Below are positions 48,959-58,539 of a stretch of 64,000 nt of DNA, piece after piece. The notes under the pieces are model-generated. The model had not been told where the DNA came from, did not search any database, and saw nothing but the letters and a program-made list of their open reading frames with translations. The position numbers and the translations under genes were made by a program. Source of the stretch: Mangrovibrevibacter kandeliae. GTDB lineage: Bacteria; Pseudomonadota; Alphaproteobacteria; Rhizobiales; Rhizobiaceae. Numbering within the stretch: the first letter of the stretch is position 1; every line of letters starts with the position of its first letter. The DNA lies in contig NZ_JANIFJ010000004.1 of NCBI RefSeq assembly GCF_024519155.1, forward strand, positions 124,001 through 188,000, read 5' to 3'.

Positions 48959-49432
48959 ATGGAGCCGAGCCCGCAGCCCGACATCGACATCGCACTCTTG
49001 CGTCTGAAGGACGCCCGCGATCTCGCGCCGCTTCTGTCGGCCTACAATCAGTCGCTGTTCCGCGGTGCGCCCGGTGCTCCGGACACCTTCTATGCCGAGC
49101 AGCTGCTGCAGGATCGCTCGGCAGAACTCCTCGGCGCGCGGCTCGACGGGCGGCTCGTCGGCTTCCTGATCTTCTACGATCTGCCCGACATCTGGACCGG
49201 CATGCGCTCCGGGCTCGCCGATCACGTCTATGTGGATCACCTCTACCGCCGCAAAGGCATCGCCAAGGCGATGATCGATCTCCTGGCCGAGGAGGCGGAG
49301 GGGCGGGGATGGTCCAAGCTGGTCTTCCATGCGCCGCGCAACGCGGGCACCAGCCGCCATCTCTACGAGCGCGTCGCTGCGCCCGCCGACTGGTCCACCT
49401 ACGTCATCCGCTTCATCGACCGTCCCGTCTGA
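48959..49432 (+). CDS. GNAT-family N-acetyltransferase
   Basis: 157 residues. The acetyl-CoA-binding motif is VYVDHLYRRKGIAKAMIDLL (R-x2-G-x-A), followed by GWSKLVFHAPRNAGTSRHLYERV. Substrate unknown. ATG at 48959 gives the usual length; the Shine-Dalgarno is weak (GGGAAAG at 9-15 nt). Confidence 0.88.
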   Translation: MEPSPQPDIDIALLRLKDARDLAPLLSAYNQSLFRGAPGAPDTFYAEQLLQDRSAELLGARLDGRLVGFLIFYDLPDIWTGMRSGLADHVYVDHLYRRKGIAKAMIDLLAEEAEGRGWSKLVFHAPRNAGTSRHLYERVAAPADWSTYVIRFIDRPV

Positions 49433-49489
49433 CGCCGACCGGCATCGGCCAAGCCTGGCCGGCGGGTGCCGAACCCCGCTGGGCGTCGC

Positions 49490-50665
49490 TTAGGGCAGTG
49501 AATCGCGCACCGACAGGACGGCCAGCGTGGCGAGCGCCAGCGCGCCGGCGCCGAGGAGGCTCGCCAGGGCGAAGCTCCCCGTGAGATCGGCGGCCCATCC
49601 GCCGACGAGGGGCCCGACGATCTGGCCGACGCCGAAGGCCGCGGTCATCGCCGCCAGCACGCGCCGGCTGCTCTCCGGCGCGACCATCTGGCCGATCTGC
49701 AGCCCGTGCGCCGTCACCACCATGAAGGTGGCGCCGAGGAGCGCGCCGCCGACAAGGGGTGCGAGGCTTGCCGGCAGGGCGATCGAGGCAAGGACGCCGA
49801 CCGTCTGCAGCACCAGCGCCAGCGGGTAGGTCGAGCGGAGGCCCGCCCGGCGCGCCAGCGGCGCCCAGGCGAGGATGGAGACGGCCGCCGTCAGGCCGGT
49901 GACGAACCAGGTCAGGAATTCGATCGCCGGCCCGGCATCGCCCATCCGCGCCATGGTGACGATGAAGGTCGCGGTGATCACGTAGCCGAAGCCGAAGAGG
50001 CCGTAGGACAGGGTGAGCAGCGACAGCGGCCGCGTCCAGGCGATCGATGGCTCCGGGGGCGGGACCGCGGTGTTGGCGACCGGTGCCGGCAGCAGCCGCG
50101 CGACGGCGGCGAGCATGGCGAGGGTCACCCCGGCGCAGGCGAGCCAGTCCGCGCGCCATGCCCGGGCGCCACCGCCGTCGAGGGTCGCGAGGAGGTAGAC
50201 GATCAGCGAGGAGAGCGCGATGCCCATGCCGACGCCGCCGAAATGGATCGGCATGACGGTGCGATCGCCTGACGCCTGCGCCTGGCCCGACACGACGGCC
50301 GTCACGAAGATCATCGCGAACGCGCTCGCGAGGCCGGCGACGAATCGCACGAGCGCCAGGAGAGAGACATCGTCGGTGACGCCCATCGCCGCGAGCGCGA
50401 GGCTGGACACCAGGAGCGCGAGGAGCCCGATCCGGCGCTCCCGCCCGGCGCCCCAGCCGAACGAGGCGAGGATGGCGCCGGCGAGGTAGCCGGCGAAGTT
50501 CGCCGCCGCGATCCACCCGGCCTGGCTGGCGGACAGCGGCACGCCCGCCACCATCCCGGGCAGGATCGGTGTGAAGACGAAGCGGCCGAAGCCCATCGCG
50601 GCGGCCATGGCGATCGCGCCGGCCAGGGCCGTGCGGGCGGGGGAAGCGGTCGGGCGCTGAAGCAT
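49490..50665 (-). CDS. YbfB/YjiJ-type MFS transporter
   Basis: 391 residues, about 12 membrane segments. GFGRFVFTPILPGM near the start and GRERRIGLLALLVSSLALAAMG in the loop are the MFS pattern of the YbfB/YjiJ group. Substrate unknown. ATG at 50665 follows GAGAGG. Divergent from sdhC across about 290 nt. Confidence 0.88.
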   Translation of the reverse strand: MLQRPTASPARTALAGAIAMAAAMGFGRFVFTPILPGMVAGVPLSASQAGWIAAANFAGYLAGAILASFGWGAGRERRIGLLALLVSSLALAAMGVTDDVSLLALVRFVAGLASAFAMIFVTAVVSGQAQASGDRTVMPIHFGGVGMGIALSSLIVYLLATLDGGGARAWRADWLACAGVTLAMLAAVARLLPAPVANTAVPPPEPSIAWTRPLSLLTLSYGLFGFGYVITATFIVTMARMGDAGPAIEFLTWFVTGLTAAVSILAWAPLARRAGLRSTYPLALVLQTVGVLASIALPASLAPLVGGALLGATFMVVTAHGLQIGQMVAPESSRRVLAAMTAAFGVGQIVGPLVGGWAADLTGSFALASLLGAGALALATLAVLSVRDSLP

Positions 50666-50804
50666 GAGCCTCTCATACCCGCGCCAGGCATCGCTGGACA
50701 GCGGCGGAGTTGCCTTCGAGCATCGGCCTGTGCCGTCGCGCCGGTGGTGGGCGCCGGCCGCAGGAGGCAGGACGATGCCGCACCGGCCGAATCGCCCTTG
50801 GCCT

Positions 50805-50833
50805 TCAATCGATTGAGACCTGGAATCATTCCA
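50805..50833. promoter_or_regulatory. Two adjacent dyads upstream of sdhC
   Basis: TCAATCGATTGA (50805-50816) and TGGAAT-C-ATTCCA (50821-50833) lie 4 nt apart, about 20 nt before a TTGCAT-N17-TTTAAC promoter-like pair (50853-50881). The second resembles the general shape of Fur-family sites but not closely enough to name Irr. Confidence 0.4.
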
Positions 50834-50852
50834 ATCCGAATGGCGCCAGCTC

Positions 50853-50881
50853 TTGCATTCGCGTCCTCGTGCGCTTTTAAC
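50853..50881 (+). promoter_or_regulatory. Possible sdhCDA promoter
   Basis: TTGCAT, 17 nt, TTTAAC, ending 75 nt before the sdhC start. Both hexamers are loose matches to the sigma-70 consensus; it is the only pair seen in this gene-free 291-base stretch. Confidence 0.3.
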
Positions 50882-50956
50882 GTCGCAGTCCCCCGATTGC
50901 TGCGCTGCGCGCCGGCCGGGTGAGTCGGTGCACCGCAGAAAGGACGAGAGCCAAGG

Positions 50957-51349
50957 ATGTCCGAGGTCAAAACCGCGCGGCCGATGTCGCCGCACCTGAC
51001 GGTCTACCGCTTCACGCCCACCATGGCGATGTCGATCATGCACCGCATCACCGGTGTCGCGCTCTATGTCGGCACGCTGCTCGTCGCCTGGTGGTTGATC
51101 GCCGCCGCCAGCGGCCCGGAGGCCTTCTCCCACGTGGCTGCCTTCTTTGGATCGATCTTCGGGCGCCTCGTGCTCTTCGCCTACAGCTGGGTGCTGATCC
51201 ATCACATGCTCGGCGGCATCCGCCATCTCGTCATGGACACCGGCCGCGGCCTGCAGAAGGAGCAGTCCCGTCAGGCCGCCATGGCGACGCTGATCGGCTC
51301 CATGATCCTGACCGTGATCCTGTGGATCATCGTCACACTCGCCGGCTGA
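50957..51349 (+). CDS. sdhC: Succinate dehydrogenase cytochrome b556 subunit
   Basis: 130 residues with three membrane helices. [29 protein letters not shown] and the haem-ligating His in [18 protein letters not shown] are the SdhC hallmarks. Anchors the SDH complex and takes part in ubiquinone reduction. AAGG precedes the ATG. Confidence 0.96.
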   Translation: MSEVKTARPMSPHLTVYRFTPTMAMSIMHRITGVALYVGTLLVAWWLIAAASGPEAFSHVAAFFGSIFGRLVLFAYSWVLIHHMLGGIRHLVMDTGRGLQKEQSRQAAMATLIGSMILTVILWIIVTLAG

Positions 51350-51360
51350 GGAGGCCCGCC

Positions 51361-51738
51361 ATGCTGATGAAGACGCCTCTCGGCCGGGTCCGCGGCTACG
51401 GTTCGGCGCGCGAGGGCACCGGCCACTTCTGGGGCCAGCGCCTGTCGGCGATCGCCAATATCGTCCTGATCACGGCCTTCGTGATCCTCCTGATCGATCT
51501 CCACGACGAGACCTATCTCGACCTGCGCGCCGCCTTTGCCAACCCGCTGATCGGCCTGATCGTCGGCCTCGCGGTGATCTCCTTCACCTACCACATGCGG
51601 CTCGGACTGCAGGTGGTGGTCGAGGACTACGTGCACGGCGCCTCGAAGCTGCCGCTCCTCATCCTCAACACCTTCTTCTCGGTCGCGGTCGCCGTCGCCT
51701 GCCTGTTCGCGATCGTCAAGCTGAGCTTCGGAGCCTGA
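51361..51738 (+). CDS. sdhD: Succinate dehydrogenase membrane anchor subunit SdhD
   Basis: 125 residues, three helices. [23 protein letters not shown] and [21 protein letters not shown] are conserved; the His in YHMRLGLQ binds haem. GAGGAGG precedes the ATG. Starts 12 nt after the sdhC stop. Confidence 0.95.
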   Translation: MLMKTPLGRVRGYGSAREGTGHFWGQRLSAIANIVLITAFVILLIDLHDETYLDLRAAFANPLIGLIVGLAVISFTYHMRLGLQVVVEDYVHGASKLPLLILNTFFSVAVAVACLFAIVKLSFGA

Positions 51739-51740
51739 TC

Positions 51741-53597
51741 ATGGCCGACACCCAGACCTTCGGCGAGACCGCCCAGCCGCACCGCACCGCACCGGCCGTC
51801 AACGGCGCGGCCTACCAGTTCATCGACCATACCTTCGACGTGGTCGTGGTCGGCGCCGGCGGCGCCGGCCTTCGTGCCACGCTCGGCGCGGCCCAGGCCG
51901 GCCTCAAGACCGCCTGCATCACCAAGGTCTTCCCGACTCGCTCGCACACGGTCGCGGCACAGGGCGGCGTCGCCGCCTCGCTCGGCAACATGGGCCGCGA
52001 CGACTGGCGCTGGCACATGTACGACACCGTCAAGGGCTCCGACTGGCTCGGCGACCAGGACGCGATCGAGTACCTCGTGCGCAACGCGCCGGCGGCGGTC
52101 TACGAGCTCGAGCATTTCGGCGTCCCCTTCTCGCGCACCGAGAGCGGCAAGATCTATCAGCGGCCGTTCGGCGGCATGACCACCGAGTTCGGCGAGGGTC
52201 CCCCGGCGCAGCGCACCTGCGCCGCCGCCGACCGCACCGGCCACGCCATCCTGCACACCCTCTACGGCCAGTCGCTGCGCTACTCGTCCGAATTCTTCAT
52301 CGAGTATTTCGCGATCGACCTGATCATGGACGAGGAGGGCGCCTGCCGCGGCGTCGTCGCCCTGTGCATGGACGACGGCACGATCCATCGCTTCCGCGCC
52401 AAGAAGACGATCCTCGCCACCGGCGGCTACGGCCGCGCCTACTTCTCGGCGACCTCCGCCCACACCTGCACCGGCGACGGCAACGCCATGGTGCTGCGCG
52501 CCGGCCTGCCGCTGCAGGACATGGAGTTCGTGCAGTTCCACCCGACCGGCATCTACGGCGCCGGCTGCCTGATCACCGAGGGCGCCCGCGGCGAGGGCGG
52601 CTACCTGACCAATTCCGAGGGCGAGCGCTTCATGGAGCGCTATGCCCCCTCGGCCAAGGACCTCGCCTCGCGTGACGTCGTCTCACGCTCGATGACGATG
52701 GAGATCCGCGAGGGCCGCGGCGTCGGCAAGGGCAAGGACCACATCTTCCTGCACCTCGACCACCTCGACCCGGCAATCCTCCACGAGCGCCTGCCGGGCA
52801 TCTCGGAATCGGCCCGCATCTTCGCCGGCGTCGACGTGACCCGGGAGCCGATCCCGGTGCTGCCGACGGTCCACTACAACATGGGCGGCATCCCGACGAA
52901 CTATCACGGCGAGGTGCTGACCAAGCGCGACGGCAACCCGGACACCGTGGTCCCCGGCCTCATGGCTGTGGGCGAGGCGGCCTGCGTGTCCGTTCACGGC
53001 GCCAACCGGCTCGGCTCCAACTCGCTGATCGACCTCGTCGTCTTTGGCCGCGCCGCGGCGCTGCGTTGCGCCGAGACGGTGAGCGCGGGCGAGGGCCAGC
53101 CGACCCTGCCGGCCGGTGCCGGCGACAACTCGCTCGCCCGGCTCGACCGCTTCCGCCATGCCAGCGGCGGCACCTCGACGGCCGAACTGCGCGACCGGAT
53201 GCAGCGCACCATGCAGTCGAACTGCGCCGTCTTCCGCACCGGCGAGGTGCTGGAGGAGGGCCACGAGAAGATCCACGAGGTCTTCCGCGCCTCCGACGAC
53301 GTGCGCGTCAGCGACCGCTCGCTGATCTGGAACACCGATCTCATCGAGACGCTCGAATACGACAACCTCATCGCCCAGGCCGTCGTGACCATGGACTCGG
53401 CGCTCGCCCGGCAGGAGTCGCGCGGCGCCCACGCCCGCGAGGACTTCCCCGACCGCGACGACGTGAACTGGATGAAGCACACCCTGTCCTTCTGCGACAC
53501 AGCCGCCAAGACCGTGACGCTGGAGGACCGGCCGGTGCACACCTACACGCTGTCGAACGAGATGGAGTACATCAAGCCGAAGAAGCGGGTGTACTGA
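51741..53597 (+). CDS. sdhA: Succinate dehydrogenase flavoprotein subunit
   Basis: 618 residues, full length. FAD-binding [17 protein letters not shown], the covalent-FAD histidine in [18 protein letters not shown], and the active-site HPTGIYGAG and [20 protein letters not shown] blocks are present. Oxidises succinate in the TCA cycle. The iron-sulfur subunit gene sdhB, which usually follows, is not here. Confidence 0.97.
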   Translation: MADTQTFGETAQPHRTAPAVNGAAYQFIDHTFDVVVVGAGGAGLRATLGAAQAGLKTACITKVFPTRSHTVAAQGGVAASLGNMGRDDWRWHMYDTVKGSDWLGDQDAIEYLVRNAPAAVYELEHFGVPFSRTESGKIYQRPFGGMTTEFGEGPPAQRTCAAADRTGHAILHTLYGQSLRYSSEFFIEYFAIDLIMDEEGACRGVVALCMDDGTIHRFRAKKTILATGGYGRAYFSATSAHTCTGDGNAMVLRAGLPLQDMEFVQFHPTGIYGAGCLITEGARGEGGYLTNSEGERFMERYAPSAKDLASRDVVSRSMTMEIREGRGVGKGKDHIFLHLDHLDPAILHERLPGISESARIFAGVDVTREPIPVLPTVHYNMGGIPTNYHGEVLTKRDGNPDTVVPGLMAVGEAACVSVHGANRLGSNSLIDLVVFGRAAALRCAETVSAGEGQPTLPAGAGDNSLARLDRFRHASGGTSTAELRDRMQRTMQSNCAVFRTGEVLEEGHEKIHEVFRASDDVRVSDRSLIWNTDLIETLEYDNLIAQAVVTMDSALARQESRGAHAREDFPDRDDVNWMKHTLSFCDTAAKTVTLEDRPVHTYTLSNEMEYIKPKKRVY

Positions 53598-53608
53598 GGT
53601 CGCGACAT

Positions 53609-53621
53609 TCCCTAAGGGAAA
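53609..53621. repeat. Short palindrome TTCCCTAAGGGAA after sdhA
   Basis: Six-base arms around a central A, 12 nt past the sdhA stop. Candidate element for transcript ending or regulation between sdhA and the LGFP gene. Confidence 0.4.
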
Positions 53622-53626
53622 GAATG

Positions 53627-53656
53627 GACGGCAATAGTAATCGAGATTGCCGTCCG
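53627..53656. repeat. Hairpin GGACGGCAAT-N10-ATTGCCGTCC after sdhA
   Basis: Perfect 10-bp arms around AGTAATCGAG. It could form a stable RNA stem in an sdhCDA transcript and separate it from the LGFP gene. No T-run. Confidence 0.5.
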
Positions 53657-53706
53657 GAATTGGCGCCGCTAGTCTAAGGCTCTCGTTCAATGCGCGAGGG
53701 TCGAAG

Positions 53707-55035
53707 ATGCGTGGAAGCGTGTTGCCTCGTCTCCTGCTGGCGCTCCTTTTCTGTATCGGGGTGTGCACGTCGGCATCCGCCTTCGCCGTCTACGGGGCGA
53801 TCGGCGACAAATACACCCAGCTCGGCAAGGACCGGAGCCCGGTCGGCGCGCCGCTCAGCGACGAGGCCGACGCGCCCTACGGCGGCCGCTTCAACAACTT
53901 CCAGTGGGGCGCCATCTACTGGCACCCGACCATCGGCGCCCACGCGGTCTGGGGCGCGATCTTCGGCAAGTGGAACGAGCTCGGCAGGGTCGGCTACGGC
54001 TATCCGATCACCGACGAGACCGGCACGCCGGACGGGCGCGGCCGCTACAACCACTTTCGCGCCCTGCAGATCAACGGCAAGCCGGAGGCGTCGATCTACT
54101 GGACACCGCAGACCGGAGCGCACGCCGTCTACGGCGCAATCCGCGCCAAGTGGGCGGGGCAGGGATGGGAGCGCGGCCGCCTCGGCTACCCGGTGAGCGA
54201 CGAGTATCAGGACGGCAACGGCCGCCGGAGCGACTTCGAATGGGGGTCGATCCGCTGGACCGCTGCCGGCGGCGCGGTGGTGAGCTACGCCGGTTCCCTG
54301 CTGCCGCCGACGGGCGGCTTCGGAGACATTGCGATCCGCGGCGTCGAAGTCGCCATGATGGGCCGGCCGATCGGAGGCAACACCGCCTTTCTCAGCGAGA
54401 TGGAGCTGTGCCGCATCATCCGGTCGAGCCAGGACAGGATCGGCAACACGATCAAGGACCTCGCCCGCGGGCAGATCAACCCGCGGATCCGGCCCTTCAG
54501 CATCCGCTCCGACGCGCGCGTGCAGATGTCCCCCAATTGCGGCGCACGCGCCGCGGTCGTAACGGCCTGCGCCGACTCGGCGCGGATCCGGCTCCTGTTG
54601 CCGCGCAACGTCTTCTTCATCAACATCACGACACCCGGCCCCCTGCCGGGCTGGGCCGATCCGCGGTTCTCGATCGATTTCGATCTGTCGGCGGACGCGC
54701 AGATCATCCTTCCGACGCGCGCGGGCGCCCCGCTGGGACTGGGGCAGGTCACCGTCCGTGCGACGAACCTCCACTGGGACTCGCAAAATCTCACCGGGGA
54801 TGTCGTCCGCCTGGCGAACTCGATCGCGACGCTGCTGACTGGCAACGACCTGACGGCGCAGTTCACGCGCGATCTCAGCTTTTCCTTCGGCGGCGTCACC
54901 ACGACGCTGGGCCAGCTCTCGCCGCTGACGAGCCGCCTGCCCGCCAATGCCCGCATCGAAAGCTGCGTCGTCGGCAACGTGCTGCGGCTCGACGGACGCA
55001 CCGATCCGGCTCCGCCGCCGCTGGTGGTCAGGTAG
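53707..55035 (+). CDS. Secreted LGFP-repeat protein
   Basis: 442 residues. Signal peptide 1-25 (LLLALLFCIGVCTSASA). Residues about 28-190 hold three LGFP-type repeats: each starts near AVYGAIGDKY, AVWGAIFGKW or AVYGAIRAKW and ends RFNNFQWGAIYW, RYNHFRALQINGKPEASIYW or RSDFEWGSIRW. The rest (about 200-442) is an unrecognised globular part with conserved-looking cysteines (NCGARAAVVTAC). LGFP repeats are best known from cell-wall proteins of mycolate actinobacteria; presence in an alphaproteobacterium is unusual. GAGGG is 6 nt before the ATG. Confidence 0.8.
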   Translation: MRGSVLPRLLLALLFCIGVCTSASAFAVYGAIGDKYTQLGKDRSPVGAPLSDEADAPYGGRFNNFQWGAIYWHPTIGAHAVWGAIFGKWNELGRVGYGYPITDETGTPDGRGRYNHFRALQINGKPEASIYWTPQTGAHAVYGAIRAKWAGQGWERGRLGYPVSDEYQDGNGRRSDFEWGSIRWTAAGGAVVSYAGSLLPPTGGFGDIAIRGVEVAMMGRPIGGNTAFLSEMELCRIIRSSQDRIGNTIKDLARGQINPRIRPFSIRSDARVQMSPNCGARAAVVTACADSARIRLLLPRNVFFINITTPGPLPGWADPRFSIDFDLSADAQIILPTRAGAPLGLGQVTVRATNLHWDSQNLTGDVVRLANSIATLLTGNDLTAQFTRDLSFSFGGVTTTLGQLSPLTSRLPANARIESCVVGNVLRLDGRTDPAPPPLVVR

Positions 55036-55281
55036 CCACAGCGAAACCGGTCCGCCGGCTTGGACCGCGTCCTTCTTGTCGGCGCCGATCCGGAGCGGGC
55101 GACACGGCGTCCACGGGAATGCTCCTCGCCGCCGAACGGGTGGCTTGCTGCATCGGGCGGACCTTGCCGTAGCGAAGTCGCAGGAGATCGTCGTTTCGGC
55201 GCCGCGACGTGGTTTGCGTGGCTCGGCCGATCCGCCTATCTCCGCAGCGTGTCGATCTCGTCCCCATCCCCGCCTGGCCCC

Positions 55282-57462
55282 ATGGGCCAGCTGTTCCCGG
55301 CGCAGACCGTGCCGGTGCTGGTCCCGCTGCCGACCGAGCGGCCCTATTCCTACGTCGTCCCGGACGGAATGACGGTCGAGCCGGGCTCGATCGTGCAGGT
55401 GCCGCTCGGACCGCGCCAGGTGGCCGGCATCGTCTGGGACGGCCGCACCGACGACGTCGATCCGAAGAAGCTGCGGGCGATCACCCACGTCTTCGACTGC
55501 CCGCCGCTCGACGCCGCGATGCGGCGCTTCATCGACTGGGTCGCCGACTATACGCTGGCGCCGCCCGGCCTCGTGGCGCGCATGGCGTTGCGCGCGCCCG
55601 CCGCCTTCGACCCGGAGCCCTGGATCGAGGGCATCGCGCCGACCGGCACGGCGCCCGAGCGGTTGACCGGCGCGCGGCTGCGGGTGCTCGATACGGCGCA
55701 CGAGGCGCCCGCCTGGTCCCGCTCCGGCCTCGCCCATGCGGCGGGCGTGTCGAGCTCGGTCGTCGACGGGCTGATCAAGCTCGGTGCGTTCGAGGCGGTG
55801 CGCCTGCCGCCGGCGCCGGCTGTCGCCGCGCCCGACACCGGCTACGGCCGTGCGGCGCTGTCGCCCGAGCAGTCTGCCGCGGCCGGTGCACTGGTGGCGG
55901 CGGTGCGAGGGGAGGGCTTTTCGGCGACACTGCTCGAGGGCGTCACCGGCTCGGGCAAGACCGAGGTCTATTTCGAGGCGGTGGCCGAGGCGCTCGACCA
56001 GGGACGCCAGGTGCTCATCCTCCTGCCCGAGATCGCGCTCACCCAGAGCTTCATCGACCGCTTCCATGCCCGCTTCGGCGCGCCGCCCGCCGAATGGCAC
56101 TCCGACGTCGCGCCGCGCCAGCGCGAGAAGATCTGGCGGCAGGTGGCCGAGGGGCGCGTGCGGGTCGTCGCCGGCGCGCGCTCGGCGCTGTTCCTGCCGT
56201 TCAAGGAGCTCGGCCTCGTGATCGTCGACGAGGAGCACGATCCGGCCTACAAGCAGGAGGAGCGGACCTTCTACCACGCCCGCGACATGGCGGTGGTGCG
56301 CGCCTCGATCGGGCGCTTTCCGGCAATCCTCGCCTCGGCGACGCCGTCGGTCGAGAGCCGCGTGAATGCCGAGACGGGGCGCTACGGACACGTGACGCTC
56401 GCCGGTCGCTTCGCCGAAGCCGCGATGCCCGACCTCGCGCTGGTGGACCTGCGGCTCGCCGCGCCGCCGCGCGGGCGCTTCGTCTCGCCGGTGCTGACGA
56501 CGGCGATCCGCGAGACGGTGGAGCGCGGGGAGCAGGCGCTGTTGTTCCTCAACCGGCGCGGCTACGCGCCGCTGACGCTCTGCCGGGTCTGCGGCCACCG
56601 GTTCCAGTGCGCCGCGTGCTCGACCTGGCTGGTCGATCACCGCCTGCGCGGGCAGTTGCAGTGCCACCATTGCGGCTTCTCGATGCCGCGCCCCGAGCAT
56701 TGCCCGGAGTGCGGCACGCTCGACCATCTCGTCGCCTGCGGGCCGGGCGTTGAGCGCGTGGCCGAGGAGATGGTCACGACCTTTCCCGACGCACGCGTCA
56801 TCCTCCTCTCCTCCGACCTGCCGGGCGGCGCGCGGCGGCTGAGGCGCGAGCTCGACGCGATCGCCGGCGGCGAGGCCGACATCGTCATCGGCACCCAGCT
56901 CGTCGCCAAGGGCCACCACTTTCCGCTGATGACGCTGGTCGGCGCGGTCGATGCCGATCTCGGTCTCGCCAATGGCGATCCACGGGCCGCCGAGCGCACC
57001 TTCCAGCTCCTGCACCAGGTGACGGGTCGGGCCGGCCGCAGCGGGCGCAAGAGCCGCGGCCTGATCCAGACCTACCAGCCGGAGCATCCGGTCATGCAGG
57101 CGATCGCCTCGGGCGACGCCACCCGGTTCTACGCGCGCGAGGTCGACGAACGGGCCCGCGCCGGGCTGCCGCCCTTCGGCCGGCTCGCCAGCCTCATCGT
57201 CTCCGCCGACAGCCGCAAGGCGGCCGAGGAACACGCGCGCGAGCTGCGCCGGGCCGCGCCGCCGGACGCGGAAATCGAGGTGCTCGGCCCGGCCGAGGCG
57301 CCGCTGGCGGTGCTGCGTGGCCGTCACCGGTTCCGCCTCCTAGTACAGGCGAGCCGGCGCGCGCCGCTGCAGGCCTACGTGCGCCGCATGGTGGCGACCG
57401 CGCCGAAGCCGCGCGGTTCGGTCGACGTCCAGGTGGACGTCGACCCGCAGAGCTTCCTCTAA
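55282..57462 (+). CDS. priA: Primosomal protein N' (PriA helicase)
   Basis: 726 residues. Walker A GVTGSGKTEVYF, Walker B IVDEEHDPAYKQEER, the zinc-binding cysteines (CRVCGHRFQCAAC, CHHCGF, CPECGTLDH) and the GTQLVAKGHHFP motif are intact. Restarts stalled forks. ATG at 55282 gives the family length; a GTG at 55249 is possible. No Shine-Dalgarno is visible. Confidence 0.95.
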   Translation: MGQLFPAQTVPVLVPLPTERPYSYVVPDGMTVEPGSIVQVPLGPRQVAGIVWDGRTDDVDPKKLRAITHVFDCPPLDAAMRRFIDWVADYTLAPPGLVARMALRAPAAFDPEPWIEGIAPTGTAPERLTGARLRVLDTAHEAPAWSRSGLAHAAGVSSSVVDGLIKLGAFEAVRLPPAPAVAAPDTGYGRAALSPEQSAAAGALVAAVRGEGFSATLLEGVTGSGKTEVYFEAVAEALDQGRQVLILLPEIALTQSFIDRFHARFGAPPAEWHSDVAPRQREKIWRQVAEGRVRVVAGARSALFLPFKELGLVIVDEEHDPAYKQEERTFYHARDMAVVRASIGRFPAILASATPSVESRVNAETGRYGHVTLAGRFAEAAMPDLALVDLRLAAPPRGRFVSPVLTTAIRETVERGEQALLFLNRRGYAPLTLCRVCGHRFQCAACSTWLVDHRLRGQLQCHHCGFSMPRPEHCPECGTLDHLVACGPGVERVAEEMVTTFPDARVILLSSDLPGGARRLRRELDAIAGGEADIVIGTQLVAKGHHFPLMTLVGAVDADLGLANGDPRAAERTFQLLHQVTGRAGRSGRKSRGLIQTYQPEHPVMQAIASGDATRFYAREVDERARAGLPPFGRLASLIVSADSRKAAEEHARELRRAAPPDAEIEVLGPAEAPLAVLRGRHRFRLLVQASRRAPLQAYVRRMVATAPKPRGSVDVQVDVDPQSFL

Positions 57463-57484
57463 GCCTCAGGTCCGGTCGGTCACA

Positions 57485-57700
57485 TCACTCGTCGTCGTCG
57501 CCGCCGCCATCGTCGCCGCCACCGTCGTCATCTCCGCCGTCGTCGTCTCCGGCGTCGCCGCCGTCGTCATCCATGCCGCCGTCCCCGTCTCCGTCGTCCG
57601 CGCCGTCGCCGTCCGACATGTCGTCGTCATCGCCGGACCCGGCGTCGCCATCGCCATCGCCGTCCGGGGCATCTTCGTCCTCGGTCGCGGCGCTGTCGTC
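57485..57700. repeat. Triplet-rich tract encoding the acidic tail
   Basis: The DNA is a run of imperfect GTCGTC/GCCGCC/ATCGTC triplets that codes Asp, Gly and Ser on the minus strand. Such tracts are prone to slippage, so tail length may vary between strains. Confidence 0.6.
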
Positions 57701-58321
57701 CGTCGTCTCCTCCGTCGTCGCGTCCTCGGTGCTCGTTTCCTCGCTGGTCGCCTCGACCTGCTCGATCTCGGTCTCCTCGCTCTCGTAGGACGTCTCGATT
57801 TCCTCGGAGTACTCGGAGACGAACTCGGAGTAGGAGAAGGAGCTCGAGCTGTAGCTCTCCCAGGACGCGATGCTGCCGACCGCGATGCTCTCCTCGAACA
57901 GGGCCAGCGTGATCACCGCTGCGACCGGCACGATCGCGCCGCCGCGCGCCACGGAGAAGCCATAGCTGGTGGTGCCCCGCTTCAGGCCACGGGCGACCGC
58001 GAGATCGAGCTCGACCGGCTTGTTCACCCGGCGGCCGCCGATCTCGGTGAGGACGTCGCCGGGCTTGATGCCCTGCTGCGCGGCGATGCCGCCCGGCTGC
58101 ACGGCGATCACGAGCAGGCCCCTCTGGCGGGGCTCGAGCCCGAAGGCCTTCACGACCGAGCGGTCGATCGGCATCAGGACCGCGTCGAGTGCCTTCGACA
58201 CGGAGGGTGCGGGGAGCTTTGCGCCGGCGGCGAGGGCGGCCGTCGGCGGAACGACGGCATACGCCGTCAGGATGTGGCTCGTCGCCACCAGCATACGCAA
58301 GGCGCGATAGATCGTCTTCAT
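57485..58321 (-). CDS. Exported PDZ-like protein with long acidic low-complexity tail
   Basis: 278 residues. A signal peptide (about 1-33) is followed by a PDZ-like domain (about 55-125: RGLLVIAVQPGGIAAQQGIKPGDVLTEIGGRRV). After a hydrophobic segment (GGAIVPVAAVITLALF) the chain becomes a Ser/Tyr/Glu stretch and then a tail of more than 60 residues made almost only of Asp, Gly and Glu. The tail may bind Ca2+ or other cations. No protease domain is present. Function unknown. Confidence 0.75.
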   Translation of the reverse strand: MKTIYRALRMLVATSHILTAYAVVPPTAALAAGAKLPAPSVSKALDAVLMPIDRSVVKAFGLEPRQRGLLVIAVQPGGIAAQQGIKPGDVLTEIGGRRVNKPVELDLAVARGLKRGTTSYGFSVARGGAIVPVAAVITLALFEESIAVGSIASWESYSSSSFSYSEFVSEYSEEIETSYESEETEIEQVEATSEETSTEDATTEETTDDSAATEDEDAPDGDGDGDAGSGDDDDMSDGDGADDGDGDGGMDDDGGDAGDDDGGDDDGGGDDGGGDDDE

Positions 58322-58539
58322 GGGAAGAGAACTCGGCGGAGGAATTCCGCGAGCTCAGGAGACACCTCGGCGCGATGGCTGTCCATCGTCCGCGCGTGGC
58401 CGCACGACACTTGCACGCGGGGTTGCAAAGCTGCCACAGCCGCCGCCGGACGCGGAACTGCCGCAGGCCGAGGTGGACGGCACGCCGGCGATCGTGTTGC
58501 CTGCGCGCGCCGACTCACTGCAGCGCCGCGATCTTCGTC

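Noticed and set aside
57485-57700. Regular short repeats resembling a CRISPR array
   Set aside because: They are triplet runs inside a coding tail with no constant repeat or spacer lengths and no cas genes.
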